A stretch of DNA of 64,000 nucleotides from assembly GCA_947492995.1 (NCBI GenBank), contig CANLOU010000002.1, positions 124,001-188,000 on the forward strand, in the 5' to 3' direction. The stretch comes from an uncultured Litoreibacter sp. GTDB taxonomy: Bacteria; Pseudomonadota; Alphaproteobacteria; Rhodobacterales; Rhodobacteraceae. The notes under the pieces were generated by a model that worked only from the letters and a program-made list of their open reading frames with translations, did no database searches and was not told the origin of the DNA. Positions 46,764-55,346 of the stretch are shown here, piece by piece. A program made the position numbers and the translations under genes. The first letter of the stretch is position 1. Each line of letters starts with the position of its first letter.

Positions 46764-48647
46764 TTGGACCCGATTAGTTTAACCTTCGAAATGGGTGTTG
46801 TGCTGGGCCTGCTGGCCTTCACCGTCGGGCTGTTTGTCTCGGAAATTATCCGCATTGATCTGGCCGCCATGCTGGTGATGGTCTTGCTTGGCGCGCTGAG
46901 CTATCTGCCGGGCCTCGGCAATCTGGCCGATGTCAATCACCTCTTTGATGGGTTTGCCTCAAACGCCGTTATCTCGATCATCGCGGTCATGATAATTGGA
47001 ATGGGCTTGGACAAAACCGGGCTGATGTCGAAGGTCGCGGGTTTGATCCTGCGCAAGGGCGGCACCACGGAGGGGCGGATTATCCCGATTGTCTCGGGCA
47101 CCGTCGCGGTGATTTCTTCCTTCATGCAGAATGTCGGCGCCGCGGCCTTGTTCCTGCCTGTCGTTTCTCGCATCTCGGCGCGGACGGGGTTGCCCCTGTC
47201 GCGGCTGCTGATGCCCATGGGGTTCTGCGCGATCCTTGGCGGGACCATGACGATGGTGGGCTCGTCGCCGCTGATCCTGCTCAATGACTTGATCCTGACG
47301 GCCAATGGGGGCTTGCCTGCCGATCAGCAGATCGAACCGTTCGGGCTATTCTCGGTGACGCCTGTGGGGGCGATGCTGATCGTGACGGGCATCTTGTATT
47401 TCGTGGTGCTGGGCCGGTGGGTTTTGCCCGCCCGGAGCGACAAGGATGACGCGACCTCTGGTCAGTCGATGCAGGCCTATATGCGCCAGACCTATGGGTT
47501 GAACGCGGATATTTTTGAGGTGCTGGTGCCTGAGGGCAATATCCTTGTGGGCCAGACCTTGAGCGACATTATGGACGCGCATCACCTCTACATCATCGGC
47601 ACCGACTACCGGGGCAAGAAGGTGGTGGCCCCAATGGTCGACACTCAGATCGAGACCCCCTGCCGCTTGGCGGTTCTTGGGCTGCGGCGGGTCGTCGATG
47701 AATTTGCCGATACATATGGCTTGACGGTCGCGCCCTCGCCGGAGCGGTTTGTCGAGGATTTTGCGGCTACCAGCGCCGGTGTGGCGGAGATCGTGATCCC
47801 GCCGACCTCCAGCTTGATTGGCAAGGAGCCAAAGGAGCTGCGGATCCGGCAAACCTATGGGTTCTCGCTGCTTGCCATCCACCGAGGCGAGGAGGTTCTG
47901 AGCCTTGTGGAGACCGATGAACATGCGGCGTGCCGTCTGGGCGATCAGGTTCTGCGCTCGGGCGATACTTTGGCAGTACACACGCCTTGGGACGCGCTGG
48001 CGCGGCTGCTGCCTGACCGCGACTTCGTGATCGTGACGACAGATTTCCCGCGCGAAGACCTGCGGCCGCAGAAAGTGAACTGGGCGCTTGGCTTCTTTGC
48101 TTTGGCGTTGATCTTGATCCTGTTTACCGATGTGCGTTTGTCGCTATGTCTGTTGGTGGGTGCCGTGGGCATGATCTTGTCCAAGGTTTTGACCGTGGAC
48201 GAGGCTTATGGTGCGGTCAGCTGGCAGACGGTGTTCTTGTTGGCCAGCCTCATTCCGCTTGGGCAAGCGGTGCAGGACACCGGAACTGCGGCATGGATTG
48301 CGCAACAGATCCTGGTGCTGCTGGATGGCTGGCCCCTATGGGCCTTGCAGGCCGGGCTGGCGGTGCTGGCGACGGGGTTTACGCTGGTGATGTCCAATGT
48401 CGGCGCCACGGTTTTGCTGGTACCCTTGGCAGTGTCGATCGCGGTGGCTGCGGGCGGAAATCCGGGGATGTTTGCACTGACTGTGGCGATTGCCACATCG
48501 AACAGCTTTTTGATCCCGACCCATCAGGTCAACGCGTTGATTATGGGGCCTGCGGGCTACCGTGTGTCAGATTTTGTGAAGGCGGGCAGCTTGATGACGG
48601 TGCTGTTCCTGATCGTTTCGCTGACCGCGCTGAACCTGTTTTATTGA
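46764..48647 (+). CDS. SLC13-family permease with two central TrkA-C (RCK_C) domains
   Basis: A 627-residue membrane protein. Membrane helices fill about 1-225 and 440-627. Between them lie two cytoplasmic RCK_C-type domains (about 250-330 and 335-420; FEVLVPEGNILVGQTL and EIVIPPTSSLIGKEP). This layout is common in bacterial SLC13/DASS-related permeases for sulfate or dicarboxylates. The start is TTG 46764, supported by GGAGG four bases upstream; ATG 46791 is the fallback. A 7-bp hairpin (46733-46753) lies directly before the ribosome site and might mask it. It lies next to dctPQM, but the substrate is not shown. Confidence 0.9.
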   Translation: MDPISLTFEMGVVLGLLAFTVGLFVSEIIRIDLAAMLVMVLLGALSYLPGLGNLADVNHLFDGFASNAVISIIAVMIIGMGLDKTGLMSKVAGLILRKGGTTEGRIIPIVSGTVAVISSFMQNVGAAALFLPVVSRISARTGLPLSRLLMPMGFCAILGGTMTMVGSSPLILLNDLILTANGGLPADQQIEPFGLFSVTPVGAMLIVTGILYFVVLGRWVLPARSDKDDATSGQSMQAYMRQTYGLNADIFEVLVPEGNILVGQTLSDIMDAHHLYIIGTDYRGKKVVAPMVDTQIETPCRLAVLGLRRVVDEFADTYGLTVAPSPERFVEDFAATSAGVAEIVIPPTSSLIGKEPKELRIRQTYGFSLLAIHRGEEVLSLVETDEHAACRLGDQVLRSGDTLAVHTPWDALARLLPDRDFVIVTTDFPREDLRPQKVNWALGFFALALILILFTDVRLSLCLLVGAVGMILSKVLTVDEAYGAVSWQTVFLLASLIPLGQAVQDTGTAAWIAQQILVLLDGWPLWALQAGLAVLATGFTLVMSNVGATVLLVPLAVSIAVAAGGNPGMFALTVAIATSNSFLIPTHQVNALIMGPAGYRVSDFVKAGSLMTVLFLIVSLTALNLFY

Positions 48648-48682
48648 AGGTTTTGCGCCGCAGCTGCGCTGCGTCGCGACGC

Positions 48683-48701
48683 TTGGGGGCTCTGCCCCCA
48701 A
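48683..48701. terminator. GC hairpin between SLC13 permease and tpiA genes
   Basis: TTGGGGGC (48683-48690), loop TCT, GCCCCCAA (48694-48701). The TATTTTT element follows at 48708, and together they could end transcription of the permease gene. The stem-T distance is longer than in classical terminators. Confidence 0.45.
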
Positions 48702-48707
48702 ACCCCC

Positions 48708-48733
48708 GGGATATTTTTGGAACAATGATAGGG
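48708..48733 (+). repeat. Dispersed TATTTTT element, copy 4
   Basis: GGGATATTTTTGGAACAATG followed by ATAGGG, with the same 20-base core as copy 1. It lies directly against the 3' end of tpiA and after the GC hairpin at 48683-48701. Confidence 0.7.
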
Positions 48734-49483
48734 TCAGGCGTTTTCAAGCGCCGTGATGATAGGGGAGAAATCGCTGGCTTTCAGTGACGCGCCGCCGACC
48801 AGCGCACCGTCGACATTGGAAACGGCGAAAATTTCATCGGCGTTGGAGGCTTTGACCGAACCGCCATAGAGGATGCGGATGGACTTGCCGACGCCCGCGC
48901 CGAAGCGCTGTTCGAGCTTGGTTCGGATGAAGTCATGCACCTCGCCGATTTGGTTGGTGGTGGGGACCTTGCCAGTGCCGATGGCCCAGACGGGTTCATA
49001 GGCGATGACGGTGTTCTCGGCCGTCAGCACATCGGGCAGGGAGCCTGCGAGCTGGCCTGCGATGATGTCGAGCGTGTTGGCGGCCTCGCGTTCTTCCAGC
49101 GTCTCGCCGATGCAGACCACGACGGTGAGGCCCGCGGCATGGGCCGTTTTGGTTTTGCGGCGGATCTGTTCGTCGATCTCCGCATGATCCGTGCGCCGCT
49201 CGGAGTGGCCGGACAGCACATAAGACGCACCGGCATCTTTCAGCATGGAGGCGGATATGTCGCCTGTATGAGCGCCGTTTTCGGCGCGGTGGTTGTCTTG
49301 GCCGCCGATCTGGAGGGGGTGGTCCGCGACCGTGACCACGGCCGAGGTGATAAGCGTCGCAGGCGGGCAGATCAGGATATCGACCTTCGGGTCAGGATGC
49401 GCGTCGCGCAAGGCATTGAGTTCCTTGAGGCTTTCGGACGTTCCGTTCATCTTCCAATTGCCGGCGGCGAGTTTTCTGCGCAT
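48734..49483 (-). CDS. tpiA: Triose-phosphate isomerase
   Basis: A glycolytic enzyme interconverting dihydroxyacetone phosphate and glyceraldehyde 3-phosphate. It has 249 residues. Catalytic residues are visible as K11 in AAGNWKMNG, His in LSGHSERR, and Glu in AYEPVWAIGTG. The phosphate loop YGGSVKASNADE is also present. It is a normal, full-length protein, convergent with the SLC13 permease gene. Confidence 0.97.
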   Translation of the reverse strand: MRRKLAAGNWKMNGTSESLKELNALRDAHPDPKVDILICPPATLITSAVVTVADHPLQIGGQDNHRAENGAHTGDISASMLKDAGASYVLSGHSERRTDHAEIDEQIRRKTKTAHAAGLTVVVCIGETLEEREAANTLDIIAGQLAGSLPDVLTAENTVIAYEPVWAIGTGKVPTTNQIGEVHDFIRTKLEQRFGAGVGKSIRILYGGSVKASNADEIFAVSNVDGALVGGASLKASDFSPIITALENA

Positions 49484-49565
49484 GTGTCTGATCCCTCTGG
49501 TTGGCCTTTAGGGTCGCAAAGGGTAGAGGGGAGGGCAAGAGAGAACTGAGACTTTGGAGTTTGAG

Positions 49566-50477
49566 ATGATCCCCAGAATTGATGCGCAGGCGCTGGCGGC
49601 GGGTGACGCGGACGCGATTGCGGCCACGCGCGAGGGCGCGCATGAGATTGGGTTTTTGACGGTCTACAACACCGCCCTGACCCCGGCGGAGGTGGAGGCC
49701 GCGTTGGACGCCTATCGCGGGTTTTTCAAGCTGCCGGAGCATCTGAAACAAGCGGTGAACATGGACCGCACCAAGTCCAACCGTGGCTGGGGGGCGCAAG
49801 GGTCCGAACAGGTCGATCCGGACGCAAATCCTGATTATAAACAAGTGTTTGACTGCGGATATGAGCTGCCCGAAGGGCACCACCTAGGGAGCCAAAACCT
49901 GAAGTTTTACGCATCCAACCAGTGGCCGGCGGGCAATCCTGCGTTTCAGCGCAGAATTTCGGAATATTACGCCAAATCCTTGGTCGTGGCGAAGTCGCTT
50001 CTGGGCGATATTATTGGTGCCGTCGGAGGGGATCCGAGCTTCTTTGCAGATGCTTTTAGCGCGCCGATGGCGTTGTTGCGGGGGAATTATTATCCCGAGC
50101 GGCCGAAATGGGCGGGGGAGAAGGATTTTGGGATAGCCACGCATACTGATTACGGCTGCCTGACGCTGCTGGCGACGGATGGATCGCCGGGGCTGGAGGT
50201 GCGCAAGCGGGGCGGGGGGTGGATCCCGGTATCGGCGCCACCCGGGGAATTCGTCATAAATTTCGGCGAAATGATTGAGATGTGGACCAACAAAGCCGTG
50301 CGCGCGACGCCGCATCGGGTTGTGGGCGGAGACGCGGAACGGCTGTCTATCCCCCTGTTTTTCAACCCGAATTACGATGTGAATGTCGCACCTTTGGGAT
50401 CAGGAGAGACGATCCTTGCGGGCGACCATCTGACCAAGCGGTTCAACGAGACCTATGTGCATCTTAAAGGTAGCTAA
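49566..50477 (+). CDS. 2-oxoglutarate/Fe(II)-dependent dioxygenase, isopenicillin N synthase-like
   Basis: A 303-residue enzyme of the 2OG-Fe(II) family. The N-terminal DIOX_N region has GAHEIGFLTVYN and AYRGFFKLPEHLK. The iron ligands are HTD in ATHTDYGCLTLL and His in ATPHRVVG. The 2OG Arg is in ERLSIPLFFNPN. The substrate cannot be read from the sequence. ATG 49566 is preferred over TTG 49554. The 3' end overlaps the convergent TfoX-like gene by 14 bases. Confidence 0.93.
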   Translation: MIPRIDAQALAAGDADAIAATREGAHEIGFLTVYNTALTPAEVEAALDAYRGFFKLPEHLKQAVNMDRTKSNRGWGAQGSEQVDPDANPDYKQVFDCGYELPEGHHLGSQNLKFYASNQWPAGNPAFQRRISEYYAKSLVVAKSLLGDIIGAVGGDPSFFADAFSAPMALLRGNYYPERPKWAGEKDFGIATHTDYGCLTLLATDGSPGLEVRKRGGGWIPVSAPPGEFVINFGEMIEMWTNKAVRATPHRVVGGDAERLSIPLFFNPNYDVNVAPLGSGETILAGDHLTKRFNETYVHLKGS

Positions 50478-50787
50478 GCGCCACGCGGGCGAGGTCTGAC
50501 GCGTCTTCGGGGCTGTCGTGAAACCTGTCGGGCAATGTCCAATACGGCATGCCGACGGGCTTTTTGCCGTCGCGTTGGTAGGTCCAGCGTTCGCCGCCGA
50601 GGGCTTCGATTTCTTTGATAAAACCGCCTTGGGCCTTGAGGTAAATTTTGCCGTCCGAATGGATCAGCGCAAAAATTATCCCATCAGAATAAAGACATAG
50701 CCCGCCCATCATCTTGCGGTGGGTCAGCGGGCCGACGCCGTCGAACAGGTCTTTTGCGAATGTGATCTGCGCGTCCGAGAGGCTCAC
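50464..50787 (-). CDS. TfoX N-terminal-domain protein
   Basis: A 107-residue protein matching the TfoX/Sxy N-terminal domain: AKDLFDGVGPLTHRKMMGGLCLYSDGIIFALI, then KIYLKAQGG and MPYWTLPD. It lacks the C-terminal domain of full TfoX, the competence regulator. Short single-domain members are widespread and of unknown function. The GTG start overlaps the TGA of the A-type carrier gene (GTGA on the minus strand), so it is the last gene of a three-gene operon. Confidence 0.9.
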   Translation of the reverse strand: MSLSDAQITFAKDLFDGVGPLTHRKMMGGLCLYSDGIIFALIHSDGKIYLKAQGGFIKEIEALGGERWTYQRDGKKPVGMPYWTLPDRFHDSPEDASDLARVALSYL

Positions 50788-51146
50788 GGCTTGGCGAAAA
50801 GCGCGTCGTCGAATTTGATGCTTTCGCCGCAGCCGCAGGCCTCGGAGACGTTGGGGTTGTTGAACTTAAAACCGCTCTCTAACAGGCTGGTTTCGTAGTC
50901 AATTTCGGTGCCGAACAGAAACATCTGCGCCATGGGCGCGATGACCACTTTTGCGCCGTTCACTTCGACGGCTTCGTCATGCGGGCCCAGCTCGTCGACA
51001 TATTCCATGGTGTATTCCATGCCGGCGCAGCCACCTTTTTTTACGCCTACTTTCAGAGCCTTATGGCCTTCTTTGGCCATGAGCTTGGCGATCTGCGCGG
51101 CGGCGCGGTCGGTGATGGAGACGGCTTGTTTGCCCGGAATAAACAT
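50784..51146 (-). CDS. A-type iron-sulfur carrier (HesB/IscA/SufA family)
   Basis: A 120-residue Fe-S carrier that hands clusters to target proteins. The three ligand cysteines are C40 (KKGGCAGMEY), C104 and C106 (EACGCGES). Whether it is SufA, IscA or ErpA by descent cannot be decided here, so no symbol is given. It overlaps the upstream sufT-like gene (TAATG on the minus strand), so the two are coupled. Confidence 0.95.
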   Translation of the reverse strand: MFIPGKQAVSITDRAAAQIAKLMAKEGHKALKVGVKKGGCAGMEYTMEYVDELGPHDEAVEVNGAKVVIAPMAQMFLFGTEIDYETSLLESGFKFNNPNVSEACGCGESIKFDDALFAKP

Positions 51147-51508
51147 TACATGAACCCCAATTCCAGCTTGGCTTCGTCAGACATCATTTCCATGCCCCAT
51201 GGCGGTTCCCAAACCAGCTGTACATCGACGGTTTTTACACCTGCCAAAGGCTCAACCGCTTCGGCCACCCAGCCCGGCATTTCGCCTGCAACAGGACACC
51301 CCGGAGCGGTAAGCGACATCAGAATACTGACATCACTTTCTTCATTGATTTCAATGGTATAGATCAGGCCAAGGTCAAAGATATTGACCGGAATTTCGGG
51401 GTCATAGACGGAGCGGCACGCCTCCACGATATTCTCGTGCAGGGGGTGATCCGTCGAGGACGGCTTAATCAGCGGGGCGCCTTCCATAGGCGTGGATTGT
51501 TCGTTCAT
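51146..51508 (-). CDS. SufT-like MIP18/DUF59 Fe-S assembly factor
   Basis: A 120-residue protein of the MIP18 (DUF59) family, with VYDPEIPVNIFDLGLIYTI, LMSLTAPGCPVAGEMP (the conserved Cys) and LVWEPPW. These proteins take part in Fe-S cluster maturation, often at the end of suf operons. Here only an A-type carrier follows. The start ATG 51508 lies in a 188-base divergent region opposite the MFS gene. It supports complex I and other Fe-S proteins only by general role. Confidence 0.93.
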   Translation of the reverse strand: MNEQSTPMEGAPLIKPSSTDHPLHENIVEACRSVYDPEIPVNIFDLGLIYTIEINEESDVSILMSLTAPGCPVAGEMPGWVAEAVEPLAGVKTVDVQLVWEPPWGMEMMSDEAKLELGFM

Positions 51509-51599
51509 GGGATGCGTCCAAAAGAGGATTGTTGAGTCTTAATGTAGGGATTGCGGAGGCCAGCGTCCAGTGGGGCAAAACCGCTGAAATTTCCAAATG

Positions 51600-51631
51600 T
51601 GTATTTCATGTGTATTTCGTATGTATTTCAT
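51600..51631 (+). promoter_or_regulatory. Three 10-base direct repeats with 11-base period (operator-like)
   Basis: TGTATTTCAT (51600-51609), TGTATTTCGT (51611-51620) and TGTATTTCAT (51622-51631), each starting 11 bases after the last and thus on one face of the helix. An 8-base palindrome ATGCGCAT (51630-51637) adjoins. It lies 66 bases before the MFS start and between divergent genes. Confidence 0.5.
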
Positions 51632-51696
51632 GCGCATGCGAAAACGCAGAATTTCGCGGGTATACATGCGCGCCGCGCCCTCCTAGCGTCGCCGAT

Positions 51697-52926
51697 ATGA
51701 GCGACGTGGACATTCTTGACAGCCGGTATTCGTGGACGCGGCTTGGCATCACGCTGGCGATTGCCGTGATTGGCAATGTTGGCATGTGGGCGATCATTGT
51801 GATTATGCCCGCGGTGCAGGCCGAGTTTGGCGTCGACCGCGCCGATGCGTCGCTGCCCTACACCCTGACGATGATCGGCTTTGCGATTGGCAACATGGTG
51901 CTGGGCCGCGCGGTGGACCGGTTCGGGGCGATGGCGTCGGTGATCGTGGCCACGTTGATTTTGACGCTGGGCTTTGGACTGGCGGCGGTCAGCGGGTCGA
52001 TATGGGTGCTGTCGGTGGTGCAGTTTCTGATCGGGCTTGGCTCGGCGGTGTGTTTTGGGCCTTTGATTGCCGACATTTCGCATTGGTTTTTCAAAAGGCG
52101 CGGGATTGCGGTCGCGATTGCGGCCTCGGGCAACTACCTGTCGGGCGCCATTTGGCCGCTGGTGTTGGCGGGCATTCTGGAAGATCAGGGCTGGCGCACC
52201 GCCTATATCATCATCGGGGTGGTCAGCCTGGTGACCATGGTGCCGCTTGCGGTGCTGCTGCGCCGCGCCTTGCCGGATGGCGCGGAGGCCACGGCAGAGG
52301 CGGCGGCCGCGCTGAAGCGCCGCTCTGTCCCGTTTGGGTCGAACACACTGGTCTGGCTGCTGGGGCTTGCCGGGATCGGGTGCTGCGTGGCGATGTCGAT
52401 GCCGCAGGTGCATATCGTGGCCTATTGCGTGGACCTTGGTTACGGGCCTGCCGTGGGGGCCGAAATGTTGTCGCTGATGCTGCTGGGAGGTGTCGTGTCG
52501 CGCATCATCTCGGGGCTTATGTCGGACCGGTTGGGCGGCGTGTTGACCCTGCTTGCGGGATCGGTTTTGCAGATGGTGGGCTTGGCGCTGTTTTTGCCCT
52601 TTGACGGGCTGGTGTCGCTGTATCTGGTCTCGGCGCTGTTTGGTCTGGCGCAGGGCGGCATCGTGCCTGCCTACGCCGTCATCGTGCGCGAGTACCTGCC
52701 CGCCAAAGAGGCTGGCAGCAAGGTGGGGTTTGTGATGATGACCACCATTTTGGGCATGGCGATTGGCGGCTGGATGTCGGGTTGGATTTACGACGTCACT
52801 GGGTCCTACGTGCTGGCCTTCATCAACGGCATCGGGTGGAACCTGCTCAACATCGCGTTGATGGTGTTCTTGTTGATGCGGTCGCGCACGGGCCGGAGAC
52901 CGCCTGCAAATATGGTGGCGGGCTAA
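51697..52926 (+). CDS. MFS transporter
   Basis: A 409-residue major facilitator with 12 predicted helices. The loop between helices 2 and 3 has NMVLGRAVDRFGAM (the motif A position), and the matching loop in the second half has RIISGLMSDRLGGV. The last helices include GGWMSGWIYDVTGSY, resembling oxalate/formate or monocarboxylate-type members. The start ATG 51697 (MSDVDILDS) is chosen because the frame upstream is low in quality and contains the operator-like repeats. It overlaps the convergent RimB/RimK-like gene by four bases. Confidence 0.9.
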   Translation: MSDVDILDSRYSWTRLGITLAIAVIGNVGMWAIIVIMPAVQAEFGVDRADASLPYTLTMIGFAIGNMVLGRAVDRFGAMASVIVATLILTLGFGLAAVSGSIWVLSVVQFLIGLGSAVCFGPLIADISHWFFKRRGIAVAIAASGNYLSGAIWPLVLAGILEDQGWRTAYIIIGVVSLVTMVPLAVLLRRALPDGAEATAEAAAALKRRSVPFGSNTLVWLLGLAGIGCCVAMSMPQVHIVAYCVDLGYGPAVGAEMLSLMLLGGVVSRIISGLMSDRLGGVLTLLAGSVLQMVGLALFLPFDGLVSLYLVSALFGLAQGGIVPAYAVIVREYLPAKEAGSKVGFVMMTTILGMAIGGWMSGWIYDVTGSYVLAFINGIGWNLLNIALMVFLLMRSRTGRRPPANMVAG

Positions 52927-54092
52927 GGTTTTTTACGGCGCGACTTGGGCCTTGGGCGGGACTTCTTTTCGATCAGGTCAAACAGCGCGCCGGTCGGGTT
53001 TTTGCCGGTCATCGCCTCGACCCGGTGCAGGTTGGGGCGCGAGGTGAGCGTCAGCACCTGAAGCCCGTCATCGGTGCGGCGCAGCGAAAGTTCCGCAAAA
53101 TCGAGCTTGAAGACACGGGCCGCGCGCAGGGCGGTCTTGCGTTCCTCTTTGGTGAGTTTGAGGGCGCGCTTTCCGCTGCGGGTGGTGACGGTCAGCTTTT
53201 TGCCGATGACCAGCACCTCGATCGCATCATGGGGCAGATCATGCGGGTTGATCGCGGGAAAGGTGCGCTCGGCAATAGCGATGTGGTTGCGAGCCAGCGT
53301 CTGCTGCACGCGCAACGGGTCATGCGCGGCCGTCAGCCCGTCAGGGGCATTGACGGTATAGCTGCCCAGCAGCTCGAACTGGCGCAGAAGGGCCGCATTG
53401 TAGCTGGTGACCGGCATGCGTGGGATAACCGCGTCAAAATGGGGCAGGGTGCGACCGGCCACATGGACCTGCGGGTCGGTTGTGGAGGTGATGATCGTCA
53501 CCGACGCGGGATCAAGGGGTTCGATCTTATGGCCGCGCAGCTCCGCCTCATCAATCAGTGTGTGCGCGGAGGGGGTGTTGGGCTTGGCCGTCAAGAGCGC
53601 GATTCTCAGCGGCGTGGGCGACGCCGATTTCGGGGTTTTGGGGGCATAGGCGTCGTAGGTGAGCTCGGGCTGCTGATGGCTTTCGCCCGGCACGACGACG
53701 CAGCGGTCGACCAGCGCCATGCGCCCCAGCAGCATGTGATAGGCCATGCCGTCGCGGTCGGTAAGCGTCACCTCGATGGGCCAGCGTTGAGTGCCGAATT
53801 GCAGGTGGGTTTCGATGACGAAGCGCAGCTCGGTCTCGCCGTTGGACGACGTGACCTCGCGCCGGTCCTTGACGGGGGCGGTGCAGGCTATGGCCAAATC
53901 GTAATTGCCGGGGATGGGGTGGACAGTGAACCGCACCTTTGGCTTTTTGTCCGACCCGAACGGCTCGATGCGGGTGGCATGCAGCGCGGATGTGCGCGCG
54001 CCCGTGTCGATCTTGGCCTTGATGGCGGGCAGCTTGAGGTCGGGCAGCGACAGCCACTCCTCCCATCCCAGTTTGATCGTCTTGGCGTTCAT
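52923..54092 (-). CDS. RimB-like retropepsin domain fused to a RimK-like protein lacking the ATP-grasp core
   Basis: A 389-residue fusion. Residues 1-140 are a RimB/DUF785-type domain with the retropepsin-like KIDTGARTSALHA (D29-T-G) and MLLGRMALVDR. Residues 162-278 match the N-terminal domain of RimK (LRIALLTAK, LPHFDAVIPR, LLRQFELLGSYTVN). Residues 290-372 match the end of RimK (IEVLVIGKKL, KLTKEERKTALRAARVF, MTGKNPTGALFDLIE). About 55 residues of the central ATP-binding lobe (with the TQG loop) are missing, and the metal-binding E-x-N-x-x-PGLEGIE is replaced by LTLTSRPNLHRVE. So glutamate ligation is unlikely, while the protease part looks intact. It is divergent from tgt. Confidence 0.88.
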   Translation of the reverse strand: MNAKTIKLGWEEWLSLPDLKLPAIKAKIDTGARTSALHATRIEPFGSDKKPKVRFTVHPIPGNYDLAIACTAPVKDRREVTSSNGETELRFVIETHLQFGTQRWPIEVTLTDRDGMAYHMLLGRMALVDRCVVVPGESHQQPELTYDAYAPKTPKSASPTPLRIALLTAKPNTPSAHTLIDEAELRGHKIEPLDPASVTIITSTTDPQVHVAGRTLPHFDAVIPRMPVTSYNAALLRQFELLGSYTVNAPDGLTAAHDPLRVQQTLARNHIAIAERTFPAINPHDLPHDAIEVLVIGKKLTVTTRSGKRALKLTKEERKTALRAARVFKLDFAELSLRRTDDGLQVLTLTSRPNLHRVEAMTGKNPTGALFDLIEKKSRPRPKSRRKKP

Positions 54093-54144
54093 GAAGCGGT
54101 GCCTTTGGTTGCACTGGGAATGGGTTTGGCCCTAAACGGCTGAT

Positions 54145-55275
54145 ATGAGTAAAAACTTCACTTTTAAGGTCCATGCCACAGATGGCAAGGCCCGCACCGG
54201 CCAGATCGACACCCCGCGCGGCGAAATTCGCACGCCCGCCTTCATGCCCGTGGGCACGGCGGCCACCGTGAAGGCGATGATGCCTGAGAGCGTGCGTGCG
54301 ACGGGCGCCGACATTTTGCTGGGCAACACCTATCACCTGATGCTGCGGCCCACGGCGGAGCGGATTGACCGCCTTGGCGGGCTGCACAAGTTCATGAACT
54401 GGGACCGCCCGATTTTGACCGACAGCGGCGGGTTTCAGGTGATGAGCCTGGCCGAGCTGCGCAAGATGTCCGAGACGGGCGTGACGTTCAAATCCCATAT
54501 TGACGGGTCCAAACATGAGCTGACGCCGGAACGCTCGATGGAGATCCAGCGGCTGTTGGGCAGCGACATTGTGATGTGTTTCGACGAATGCCCGGCACTG
54601 CCCGCCGACCGCGCGCGCATCCATGGGAGCATGGCATTGTCGATGCGCTGGGCGCAGCGGTCGCGCGACGCCTTTGGCGACCGCCCCGGCCATGCGCTGT
54701 TTGGCATTCAGCAGGGCGGGCTTGAGCAAGATATGAGGGCTGAAAGCGCCGAGGCGCTGCGCGGCATTGGCTTTGAGGGATATGCTGTGGGCGGTCTGGC
54801 CGTGGGAGAGGGGCAGGAGGCCATGTTTGGCGTGTTGGACTACGCGCCGGGTCAGCTGCCCCGCGACAAGCCGCGTTACCTGATGGGCGTCGGCAAGCCG
54901 GACGACATTGTCGGCGCTGTGGAGCGTGGGATTGATATGTTTGACTGCGTGTTGCCGTCGCGATCGGGGCGCACGGGGCAGGCGTTTACACGGCGCGGCG
55001 TGGTGAATGTGAAGAACGCGCGCCACATTGACGACCCCAGACCGCTGGATGAGGACTGCACCTGCCCGTGCTGCACCCAGTTTTCACGGGCCTATTTAAG
55101 CCATGTGTTTCGCAGCCAGGAGATGATTTCGTCCATGCTGGTGACGTGGCACAATCTGCATTATTACCAAGAGCTTATGGCGGGTCTGCGCGGCGCGATT
55201 GCGGCGGGTCAGCTGGCGGGATTTGTGGCCGATTTTCATGCGCTGCGGGCGCAGGGCGATATTGAGCCTTTGTAG
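54145..55275 (+). CDS. tgt: Queuine tRNA-ribosyltransferase
   Basis: This exchanges the anticodon wobble guanine for preQ1 in tRNAs with GUN anticodons. It has 376 residues, a TIM barrel. Key blocks: [24 protein letters not shown] (catalytic Asp), [29 protein letters not shown], the nucleophile Asp in [14 protein letters not shown], and the zinc site CTCPCC with a later H ([10 protein letters not shown]). Normal length. Confidence 0.97.
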   Translation: MSKNFTFKVHATDGKARTGQIDTPRGEIRTPAFMPVGTAATVKAMMPESVRATGADILLGNTYHLMLRPTAERIDRLGGLHKFMNWDRPILTDSGGFQVMSLAELRKMSETGVTFKSHIDGSKHELTPERSMEIQRLLGSDIVMCFDECPALPADRARIHGSMALSMRWAQRSRDAFGDRPGHALFGIQQGGLEQDMRAESAEALRGIGFEGYAVGGLAVGEGQEAMFGVLDYAPGQLPRDKPRYLMGVGKPDDIVGAVERGIDMFDCVLPSRSGRTGQAFTRRGVVNVKNARHIDDPRPLDEDCTCPCCTQFSRAYLSHVFRSQEMISSMLVTWHNLHYYQELMAGLRGAIAAGQLAGFVADFHALRAQGDIEPL

Positions 55276-55346
55276 CGGATTGCGGTGCGCCGCTCTTTCA
55301 CTGCGTTCAAGTCGCCCCGCCCGCCATCCCGCCATCCCGTGCGCGT

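Noticed and set aside
49554-49565. TTG start for the 2OG oxygenase
   Set aside because: The ATG four codons later fits the family start and is a stronger initiation codon.
51529-51696. N-terminal extension of the MFS transporter up to TTG 51529
   Set aside because: The extension is Cys/aromatic-rich without homology and runs through an 11-base repeat array that does not respect codons; ATG 51697 suits the family.
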